From assembly GCA_964436975.1 (NCBI GenBank), contig CAYTET010000039.1:1-19983 (forward strand): a DNA stretch of 19,983 nucleotides. Reading direction: 5' to 3'. The notes beneath the pieces were generated by a model. The model made no database searches. It saw only the letters and a program-made list of their open reading frames with translations, and had not been told where the DNA came from. The stretch's first letter is position 1. Every line of letters starts with the position of its first letter. Below are positions 1 through 6,700 of this stretch, in pieces. Source of the stretch: CAYTET01 sp964436975 (lineage in GTDB: Bacteria; Bacillota_I; Bacilli_A; Erysipelotrichales; Erysipelotrichaceae). The position numbers and the translations under genes are program-made.

Positions 1-391
1 CTTTCCGGTCAGGCTGCTCAGGAATTGCATGAACAGAAGAGACATAGACAAGTTTTTCAACATGGTACTCGATGCAAAGGTCCACTATGTTCTGTGTCCC
101 GCCCACGTTGACATCCCAGACCACCTGGCTGAATTTGGATGCGATGGTAACAATGCCGGCACAGTGAATGACGTACAGCAATTCATCTTCGGCATGGCTG
201 AAATAGGGCCTGATGGTATCAGGCTGGCAGATATCACCCCGGCAGATCCGGGCACTGGGATCAATCATCTCCAGATGGGTCTCGCTGGGCAGAACAAGAG
301 CCCTGACAGCGTCGCCGCGTGCGCATAGCTGTCTGACAATATTATTGCCTAAATGACCGGCGGCCCCGGTTACTAAATAGATTTTTTTCAT
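1..391 (-). CDS. NAD-dependent epimerase/dehydratase (extended SDR), 3' end outside window
   Basis: Reading the minus strand from the ATG at 391-389 gives 130 residues with no stop before the window edge. The N-terminus is a Rossmann fold: a beta strand (KIYLVTG), then TGAAGHLG at residues 8-15, matching the TGxxGxxG dinucleotide motif of extended short-chain dehydrogenases. Further on are a GD pair after the second strand (residue 52-53), HCAG at 77-80 (the NNAG-like strand) and YVSS at 116-119, the strand that carries the catalytic Ser in this family. The family oxidises, reduces or epimerises nucleotide sugars, sterols or flavonoid-type substrates. The substrate-specifying C-terminal half, including YxxxK, is missing here, so the substrate cannot be named. 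The ribosome site is weak (AGG about 12 nt upstream). It is transcribed divergently from the ribosomal operon. Confidence 0.85.
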   Translation of the reverse strand, partial: MKKIYLVTGAAGHLGNNIVRQLCARGDAVRALVLPSETHLEMIDPSARICRGDICQPDTIRPYFSHAEDELLYVIHCAGIVTIASKFSQVVWDVNVGGTQNIVDLCIEYHVEKLVYVSSVHAIPEQPDRK

Positions 392-420
392 TGGGTTTAT
401 GTACCTGTCTTTGTAACTCA

Positions 421-491
421 ATATTATCAAATAAACCTGCACAAATAAAGCGCATAAATAAGTGAATTGGTGTGAATTAGTGTGAATCTGC
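421..491 (-). promoter_or_regulatory. Candidate promoter and repeated operator of the epimerase gene
   Basis: On the minus strand an extended -10 (TG-A-TAATAT, hexamer at 421-426) lies about 30 nt before the gene start, with only a poor -35. Upstream are three 10-bp tandem units, read on the plus strand as GTGAATTGGT, GTGAATTAGT and GTGAATCTGC (462-491). On the minus strand this reads TTCACA-N4-TTCACA-N4-TTCACT, placed roughly 45-75 bp before the inferred start of transcription, where an activator would bind. The repeats are directly visible; the promoter and operator roles are inferred. Confidence 0.4.
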
Positions 492-591
492 TGTCAAAAG
501 AGCAGTTGAACCGTCAAAAGGACGGAAAAGATTCCATGCCGGTTTAGAAAAGCCCTTTTATCAGGCTGCCGGCGGCTATCATTTGCCACAG

Positions 592-619
592 TTAAGAGCA
601 ATGTATAGCGGCTTATAAT
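592..619 (+). promoter_or_regulatory. Possible upstream promoter of the rplK operon
   Basis: TTAAGA (592-597), a 16-nt spacer and a perfect TATAAT (614-619) suggest a second, upstream sigma-A promoter. A TG-A-TAGAAT extended -10 also occurs at 637-645. The rest of 392-680 is a non-coding AT-rich spacer with only a small hairpin (CCGTC 511-515 with GACGG 521-525). Confidence 0.35.
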
Positions 620-682
620 TATAGAATAGAGAAATGTGATAGAATAGACACCTCGTTTAGCGGGAAGTTAATGCGAATTATC

Positions 683-711
683 TTGACATGAGTCCTTAAA
701 ATCCATATCAT
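683..711 (+). promoter_or_regulatory. Strong sigma-A promoter of the rplK-rpoC operon
   Basis: A consensus TTGACA (683-688), exactly 17 nt of spacer, and TATCAT (706-711, five of six consensus bases). Transcription should begin near 718, giving a leader of about 80 nt before rplK. A 14-bp perfect palindrome (722-735, CGCGC-TTAA-GCGCG) lies at the very start of the predicted transcript. Confidence 0.8.
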
Positions 712-745
712 TATTGGTAAGCGCGCTTAAGCGCGGTTGTTTATT

Positions 746-774
746 GTGGGAGAAGGAGCAACCCTTCGAACCAC
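746..774 (+). promoter_or_regulatory. rplK leader hairpin, candidate L1-binding regulatory RNA
   Basis: GTGG (746-749) pairs with CCAC (771-774) and GAAGG (752-756) with CCTTC (763-767). Between the two helices is an asymmetric internal loop. Two short helices joined by such a loop, in front of L11-L1 operons, is the known form of the autoregulatory L1 site that mimics its 23S rRNA target. The pairing is seen; its role is inferred from position and shape. Confidence 0.55.
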
Positions 775-799
775 GACATAAACAGATAGGAGGAAGTTT

Positions 800-1219
800 A
801 TGAAGAGAGTTGCTAAAGTTTGCAAGCTGCAATTCCCGGCGGGCGGAGCCCATCCGGGACCGGCTCTGGCTTCAGCGGGCATCAACATGCCTAAATTCTG
901 CCAGGCCTTCAATGACGCGACTAAGGACCGCAACGGCGATGTCGTTCCGGTTATTATCACCGCGTATGATGACAAGACATTTGATTTCGTTTTAAAGACC
1001 ACTCCGGCATCTTTGATGCTGAAGAAGGCGGCCGGCATTACCAAGGCTGCAGCCAATCCCAAGACCGATCATGTCGGTTCCATTACGGTTGACCAGCTGC
1101 GTCAGATTGCTGAATACAAGATGCCGGATCTCAATGCCAATGACGTCGAGTCAGCAATGAAGATTGTTGCCGGCACGGCTCATAACATGGGCATTACTGT
1201 TGAAGGAATGGAGAAATAA
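800..1219 (+). CDS. rplK: 50S ribosomal protein L11
   Basis: 139 residues, the usual L11 length range, translated from an ATG preceded by AGGAGG at 788-793. The protein builds the GTPase-associated stalk base on 23S rRNA and is needed for factor binding and for RelA-type stringent signalling. Recognisable L11 segments are the N-terminal KVCKLQFPAG, the FCQAFN helix near residues 33-38, the TPPAS-like TTPAS motif near 67-71, and the C-terminal rRNA-binding part ending in GTAHNMGITVEG. The N-terminal loop that normally reads PAGKATPAPPVGPAL is shortened here to PAGGAHPGPAL, a loss of four residues between Pro19 and Gly20. This variant is, from memory, shared with Erysipelotrichia and Mollicutes. 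It is the first gene of the operon, separated from rplA by 4 nt. Confidence 0.97.
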   Translation: MKRVAKVCKLQFPAGGAHPGPALASAGINMPKFCQAFNDATKDRNGDVVPVIITAYDDKTFDFVLKTTPASLMLKKAAGITKAAANPKTDHVGSITVDQLRQIAEYKMPDLNANDVESAMKIVAGTAHNMGITVEGMEK

Positions 1220-1223
1220 GACA

Positions 1224-1910
1224 ATGGCGAAGCACGGAAAGAAGTTTATTGAAGCGGCCAAGCTGGTCGATCGTTCCAAACAGTACAATATTGAAGAAGC
1301 AGTTGCTTTATTAAAGAAAGCCTCGTATCCCAAGTTTGCGGGGACAGTGGAAGCTGTCTTCCGCCTGAATATCGATCCGCGTCATGCCGAGCAGCAGATC
1401 CGCGGGGCGCTTGTCCTGCCCAACGGCTCCGGCAAGACCCAGAAGGTTCTGGTTATTGCTGACGGCCCCAAAGCCCAGGAAGCAACCGATGCCGGCGCTG
1501 ATTATGTCGGCGCTGCCGATATGCTGGAAAAGATCCAGGGCGGCTGGTTTGACTTTGATGTCATTGTGGCCACTCCCAATATGATGGGCCAGTTAGGCCG
1601 CCTGGGTAAGCTGTTAGGCCCTAAGGGCCTGATGCCTAACCCTAAGACCGGCACTGTTACCATGGATATTGCCAATGCTGTCAACGAAATTAAAAAAGGC
1701 AAAGTCACTTATCGCACTGATAAGGACGGCAATGTTCAGATCATCATCGGCAAGACATCCTTTACCGACCAGCAGCTGATTGAGAATTACAACGCAGTCT
1801 ATGATGTCATTGCCAAGGCCCGTCCGGCCACCATCAAGGGCAACTACATGAAAAATGTTGTCCTGACAGCAACGATGGCTCCCGGCATCAAGATGGAGCA
1901 CGGCATCTAA
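1224..1910 (+). CDS. rplA: 50S ribosomal protein L1
   Basis: 228 residues from the ATG at 1224, four bases after the rplK stop. An in-frame upstream start at 1164 would lie inside rplK and add 20 unrelated residues, so it is rejected. The N-terminus MAKHGKKF is typical of L1. The protein forms the mobile L1 stalk that guides deacylated tRNA out of the E site, and represses its own operon through a leader RNA. Diagnostic motifs are DPRHAEQQIRG near residues 51-61, the strongly conserved GPKGLMPNPKTGTV near 131-144, and the closing TMAPGIKM. A GGAG 10 nt upstream of the ATG, inside the end of rplK, serves as ribosome site, so translation is probably coupled to L11. Confidence 0.97.
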   Translation: MAKHGKKFIEAAKLVDRSKQYNIEEAVALLKKASYPKFAGTVEAVFRLNIDPRHAEQQIRGALVLPNGSGKTQKVLVIADGPKAQEATDAGADYVGAADMLEKIQGGWFDFDVIVATPNMMGQLGRLGKLLGPKGLMPNPKTGTVTMDIANAVNEIKKGKVTYRTDKDGNVQIIIGKTSFTDQQLIENYNAVYDVIAKARPATIKGNYMKNVVLTATMAPGIKMEHGI

Positions 1911-1943
1911 ATTGTTCTGAAGGCGGTTTTTATCCAGTTGAAT

Positions 1944-2063
1944 ACAATATACCATAGACAGTAACGGCGCTTAGCTAAAAAATGTTACCGAGGTAGCGAG
2001 AAGCAATTCACACGCCCGGCACGTCTATGACAGATTAACCGGGCTTTTCTTCTGGTATATTGT
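1944..2063 (+). promoter_or_regulatory. L10 leader RNA with attenuator
   Basis: This 178-nt gap carries the Firmicutes L10 leader. The P1 helix CATAGAC (1953-1959) pairs with GTCTATG (2023-2029) and encloses the conserved GTAAC/GTTAC hairpin (1961-1965 with 1984-1988) and the CGAGGTAGCGAGAAGCAATTC-like core around 1989-2009. GCCCGG (2014-2019) pairs with CCGGGC (2039-2044) and is followed by TTTTCTTCT, an intrinsic terminator whose loop contains the 3' strand of P1. An 11-bp helix (1944-1954 with 2053-2063) can close the whole element. By the known mechanism the L10-L12 complex binds this RNA and lowers readthrough into rplJ-rplL. Confidence 0.85.
2014..2053 (+). terminator. Rho-independent attenuator inside the L10 leader
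   Basis: GCCCGG (2014-2019) and CCGGGC (2039-2044) form a 6-bp GC stem with a 19-nt loop, directly followed by TTTTCTTCT. The loop holds GTCTATG, the 3' strand of leader helix P1, so the terminator and P1 would form a pseudoknot and are probably alternative states. Confidence 0.65.
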
Positions 2064-2088
2064 TTTCCAATAAAGAAAGGAGAACGAA

Positions 2089-2664
2089 ATGAATCAAACG
2101 ATTCTGGCTCAGAAGCAGCAGACGGTCAGTGAAATCACTGACAAGATTAAAAAGGCGGCCTCGATGGTTGTTGTTGAGTACCGCGGGCTGACTGTTAAAG
2201 AGGTAACTGAACTGCGGGCGACACTTCATAAGGAAGACATCGAAATGACGGTCTTCAAGAATTCGCTGGCCCGCCGGGCAGTTAAAGAAGCCGGCTATGA
2301 TGACCTGAGCGAAAGCCTGGTCGGCCCTAATGCCCTGACTTTCTCAAGCGACGCTGTCGCCCCGAGCCGTATTCTGGCTAAGTTTGCCAAGAAGCACGAT
2401 AAGCTGATTATCAAGACCGGCATTGTCGATGCTAAAATTGTCAGCGACGCCGAAATCAAAGAATTGGCCACTCTGCCTAACAAGGAAGGTATGTACAGCA
2501 TGATGCTGGGCTGCCTGCAGGCACCGCTGGTAAAACTGGCTCTGACCATCAAGGCCTTAGCCGAAAAGGAGCCGGCCGAACCGGCAGCGGCTCCGGTCGA
2601 AGCGGAAGCAGCCGAAGCTGCTGCTGAACCCGCTGCGGCCGCTGAAACTGCCGCTCAAGCCTAA
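2089..2664 (+). CDS. rplJ: 50S ribosomal protein L10
   Basis: 191 residues from an ATG preceded by AAAGGAGAA. L10 anchors L7/L12 dimers to the stalk base and is the autoregulator of this part of the operon. Characteristic features are the N-terminal basic helix, VVVEYRGLTVKEVTELR near residues 27-43, VFKNSLARRAV near 55-65, and the C-terminal helix (about 140-160) that binds L7/L12. From residue 161 a tail of about 31 residues consists almost only of Ala, Glu and Pro and resembles the L7/L12 hinge. This makes the protein longer than the usual 165-175 residues of Firmicutes. rplL follows after 21 nt. Confidence 0.96.
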   Translation: MNQTILAQKQQTVSEITDKIKKAASMVVVEYRGLTVKEVTELRATLHKEDIEMTVFKNSLARRAVKEAGYDDLSESLVGPNALTFSSDAVAPSRILAKFAKKHDKLIIKTGIVDAKIVSDAEIKELATLPNKEGMYSMMLGCLQAPLVKLALTIKALAEKEPAEPAAAPVEAEAAEAAAEPAAAAETAAQA

Positions 2665-2685
2665 AGAAACAGGAGGATTACTCAA

Positions 2686-3072
2686 ATGGCTAAGTTAACA
2701 AATGAAGAAATTATTGCGTCATTAAAAGAAATGACCATTCTTGAACTCAATGAGCTTGTCAAAGCGATTGAGACTGAATTCGATGTCAAGGCTGCGGCCC
2801 CGGCCGCTGGTCCTGCCGCTCCGGCTGAAGAGACAGCTGCGGCCGGTCCGACCGAAGTCAATGTCATGCTTAAGGAAGTCGGCCAGACCAAGATTGCCGT
2901 CATCAAGGCGGTCAAGGATGCATCCGGCTTAAGCCTGATGGATGCCAAGAAGATTGTCGATGCCGTCACCCCTGAGGCCGGCGCATTGATCAAGGAACAC
3001 TGCAAGATTGAAGAAGCCGATGCCATCAAGGCCAAAGTTGTTGAAGCCGGCGGCACAGTCGAATATAAATAA
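2686..3072 (+). CDS. rplL: 50S ribosomal protein L7/L12
   Basis: 128 residues with a perfect AGGAGG (2671-2676) nine bases upstream. The N-terminal dimerisation helix pair (about 1-33) binds L10. An Ala/Pro/Gly hinge follows (about 34-56), then the C-terminal domain that recruits translation factors: EVNVMLKEVGQTKIAVIKAVKDASG with the conserved KIxVIKxVR-like stretch. The last part (DAVTPEAGALIKEHCKIEEADAI) is a few residues longer than the common LVDGAPKPVKEG segment. This stalk protein is needed in several copies per ribosome, in keeping with its strong ribosome site and a leaky hairpin downstream. Confidence 0.97.
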   Translation: MAKLTNEEIIASLKEMTILELNELVKAIETEFDVKAAAPAAGPAAPAEETAAAGPTEVNVMLKEVGQTKIAVIKAVKDASGLSLMDAKKIVDAVTPEAGALIKEHCKIEEADAIKAKVVEAGGTVEYK

Positions 3073-3093
3073 GCAGTAAAAAAACGCATAATA

Positions 3094-3122
3094 CGCAAGC
3101 CGAATTCCATTCGGCTTTTGCG
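3094..3122 (+). terminator. Leaky terminator or processing hairpin between rplL and the methyltransferase gene
   Basis: AAGCCGAAT (3097-3105) pairs with ATTCGGCTT (3109-3117) around a TCC loop. An outer CGC/GCG closes the helix past a TT bulge. The T tract is only four bases long and is followed by GCG, so termination should be partial. It sits where other bacteria have an attenuator that makes less RNA polymerase than stalk protein. Confidence 0.55.
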
Positions 3123-3141
3123 CCCTTAAGGAAGTACCCTA

Positions 3142-3744
3142 TTGAACCACTACTTTATTGATGATCCGCTGATGCCTGTCAACCAAAAGGAGATGACCTT
3201 TTGGTTTTTGGGCGTCAGGGAAACGGCTATCACCGATGACGGGCTGTTCAGCAAGGATACTCTGGATTTTGGCAGCCGCCTGCTGGCGGAAACTGTCATT
3301 GCTTCACCGGCCTGCACCGGCCAGATCCTGGATCTGGGCTGCGGGTGGGGGGCCATCGGATTGCTTATAAAAAAATATCATCCGGAAACTGCTGTAACGC
3401 TGGCTGATGTCAATCAGCGGGCTGTCAATGCCGCGGCTGTAAACAGCCAGCGCTGGCAGCAGGATAACCTGACGGTTGTCACGGATGGATTTGATAAACT
3501 GACGGATTGTCAGTATGACTGCATTGTCTCCAATCCGCCCGTTCGTACCGGCAAAAGCGTCATCTATCCCCTGTTGGATGCCGCAATTGAACACTTGAAA
3601 CCTCGGGGAAGCTTATTCTTCGTGATGCGGAAGGCCCAGGGCGCTGAAAGCGCCATCGCCCATCTGCGCACCACTGCTGCCGTCAGCCTTGTCCAGCGCC
3701 AGAGAGGCTACTGGATCATTGAGGCGGTCCATCAGCAGGCATAG
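3142..3744 (+). CDS. RsmC/YbxB-type class I SAM-dependent methyltransferase
   Basis: 200 residues beginning with a TTG codon that has AAGGA about eight bases upstream; no ATG lies near the conserved N-terminus. Motif I of SAM-binding methyltransferases is LDLGCGWG at residues 63-70, the acidic end of strand 2 is ADV at 88-90, and the target-binding motif is SNPPVRTGK at 130-138, close to the NPPIRAGK seen in B. subtilis YbxB. The family resembles the catalytic domain of RsmC, which makes m2G1207 in 16S rRNA. Here only that single domain is present, not the two-domain E. coli form. Location between rplL and rpoB is the same as for ybxB. The exact target base is inferred from the family. Confidence 0.88.
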   Translation: MNHYFIDDPLMPVNQKEMTFWFLGVRETAITDDGLFSKDTLDFGSRLLAETVIASPACTGQILDLGCGWGAIGLLIKKYHPETAVTLADVNQRAVNAAAVNSQRWQQDNLTVVTDGFDKLTDCQYDCIVSNPPVRTGKSVIYPLLDAAIEHLKPRGSLFFVMRKAQGAESAIAHLRTTAAVSLVQRQRGYWIIEAVHQQA

Positions 3745-3786
3745 CAGAGCATATTATCTGACTTTGATGAGAGGAGAAGTGTCACC

Positions 3787-6700
3787 ATGAGCAAAAACAA
3801 TGAGTATCGTCTGGTCAAATGCGGCAATAAAGCCATGCGCCGGGATTATTCCCGGGCCTCCGGTTCGCTGCAGCTGCCCAATCTGGTCGAAATCCAGACC
3901 AGTTCCTTTGACTGGTTTGTCAAAGAGGGCATGGAGGAAGTCTTCAAGGAAGTTTATCCTATTTCCAACTTTAACGGCAATATCACCCTGCGCTATCTGA
4001 GCAGCGAGCTGGGTCAGCCGAAGTATGACATCGATGAGTGCAAGTCGCGGGAAACGACTTACTCAGCCCCCCTGCGGGCCAAGATGGAACTGGAAATTGA
4101 AGATGAGTCCCATGAAGTATTAGTTAAAAACGAAGAGGTCTTTCTGGGCGAATTCCCGATGATGACCCCCACCGGAACCTTTATTATCAACGGTGCCGAG
4201 CGGGTTATTGTCTCGCAGATCGTCCGCAGTCCGGGAGCTTATTTCAGTCTGTCTTCCGATGACAAGACCGGCGCGGATATCTATGCTTCTGAACTGATTC
4301 CATCCCGGGGCACCTGGCTGGAATTCATGACGGATGACAAGAAGAGCAACAACGGCCGGATTATGAATATGTCAGTCGACCGAAAGCGCAAGATTCTGTC
4401 AACGATCATGTTCAAGGCGATTGGAGCCGGCCTTAATGTCATGCGCGGCGAAAACACCATGGACAGTTCCGACTTCAAGAAATTCATGGCGGCTTTCAGT
4501 TGGCCGGTCAACGATGTGGAGATCAGCGAGGAAGGCGAACAGCGCGATTTCCTGAATGATTATCTGCTGATGTACACCGGCATCTTTGGCAATTATGAAG
4601 AAATTTCCAATACGCTGGTGGCCGACAAGCTCAATGATTCTGATCATTCCCTGCTGGCCATCTATGAAAACCAGCGCTCCGATGAAATTCCCACTCTTGA
4701 CGGCTCATACAACCTGATGAACGCCAAGTTCTTTGACGACCGCCGCTATGACTTAATCAAAGCCGGCCGCTATAAGATCACTAAAAAACTGGGCTGCTAT
4801 GCCCGGGCCAAGGGCAAATACCTGGCCAGTGATCTGCGCGACGAAAACGGCAAGCTGGTGGTCAAGGCCAATGAACTTGTTACCAAGGAAAAGCTGGCGC
4901 TGATCAAGCAGACTTTAGCCAAGGGCCTTTACATGCAGGCGCTGCCGCAGAAGTTTGAATTTTCCCATCCTGATATCGTGGCAGTTCCGGCTAATTACGG
5001 CACCGCTTTGATCGGCCGCATTCTGGCTGCTCCGGTTGAATACCGGCGCTACCGGTTTGACCAGGGCACGGTTTTGACTCCTTCCGATGTCAAGGATCTG
5101 GCCCGCAGCAATCTGATTCTCTCCGTTTACGGCGGAGTGATTGCCCAGGGTGTCAAGCTGACCAAGACCAACGTCATGGCTGTTATGAACTATGGCTCCA
5201 GACTGTACAGCCTGGGCCGGCTGGTTGATGAGAAGGGCAATGATGTCTGTGAAGACAACGATGATCTGCTGATCGACCGCTATCTGCCGGATGTCCAGAA
5301 TCCATCCATCACTAACGAAGTAAAGAAGACCATCATTGACTCGGTCAAGATGGGCGGCGAATACACCCTGTATCTGGTCGGCGCCGCCAACCAGGTCATC
5401 TATGTCAAGAACAAGCCGGAAGATGAAACGGCGGTCAAGGTCATCGGCATCGATCCGCTGACCTTAAAGAAGACCATCATCATCTCCGACATGTATGCCC
5501 AGTATTCCTATATTCTCAATATGACGGATGATATCGGCGTCGCGGATGACATTGACCAGCTGGGCAACCGGCGCATCAGAACGGTCGGCGAGCTGATTCA
5601 GAACCAGTTCCGCATCGGTCTGTCCAGGATGGAGAAAAACGTTAAGGAAAGAATGTCCATTTCCGAAGTCTCCATGCTGACGCCTAAGAATCTGACCAAC
5701 ATCCGTTCCCTGACCATGGCAATCAAGGAGTTCTATTCCAGCTCCCAGCTGTCCCAGTTCATGGACCAGCAGAACCCGCTGGCCGAACTGACCAATAAGC
5801 GGCGTATTTCCGCGCTGGGTCCGGGCGGTCTGACCAGGGAAAGAGCGGGCTTTGAAGTCCGTGACGTTCATTCGACCCACTACGGCCGGATCTGTCCTAT
5901 CGAGACACCGGAAGGCCCGAATATCGGTCTGATTAACTATCTGACCACTTATGCCAAAGTCAACGAGTACGGCTTTATCCAGACCCCTTACCGGGTCGTC
6001 AGGGATAAATGCAAGGTATCCGACGAAATAATCTATATGTCGGCTGATGATGAGCTTGATTATGTCATCGCCCAGGCCAATGAGGTCAGAAACGGCATCT
6101 TATGCAATGACCAGTGTGTCTGCCGCTATCAGACCGAGACTTTGATGTTCCCTAAGGAAAAGGTTGAGCTGGTCGATGTTTCACCCCAGCAGATTGTCTC
6201 CATTGCGGCGGCCTGCATTCCGTTTTTGGAAAACGACGATGCCAGCCGGGCGCTGATGGGTGCCAACATGCAGAGACAGGCGGTTCCGCTGCTTAATCCG
6301 CACGCTCCGCTGGTCGGCACCGGCATTGAGGCGCATATCGCCAAGGATTCCGGCAGCGGCATTGTGGCGGCTAAAGGCGGAGTGGTAACATTTGTCGATG
6401 CCACCCAGATAGTTGTTGATGAAGGCAAGGGCAGCGAGCATACCTATAAGTTGCAGAAGTTCCGCCGTTCCAACGCCGGAACCTGCATCAACCAGCATCC
6501 TATTGTCCAGACCGGTGAAAAAGTTATCGCCGGCGAGGTTATCGCCGACGGCCAGTCCATGGACAACGGCGAACTGGCTTTAGGCCAGAATGTCAAGATC
6601 GCCTATATGACCTGGCACGGCTATAACTACGAAGATGCCATTATCATGAGCGAGCGGCTGGTCAAAGATGATGTCTATACCTCGATTCATATCGAGGAGT

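Noticed and set aside
1..328. Plus-strand open frame at 29-328
   Set aside because: Shadow of the epimerase gene on the minus strand, whose TGxxGxxG and YVSS motifs are clear.
1164..1223. Upstream start of rplA giving 248 residues
   Set aside because: The extra 20 residues overlap rplK and are unlike any L1. The ATG at 1224 gives the standard N-terminus and length.
2682..3110. Minus-strand open frame of 142 codons over rplL
   Set aside because: Antisense shadow of the Ala/Gly-rich L7/L12 gene, with no ribosome site or recognisable motifs.
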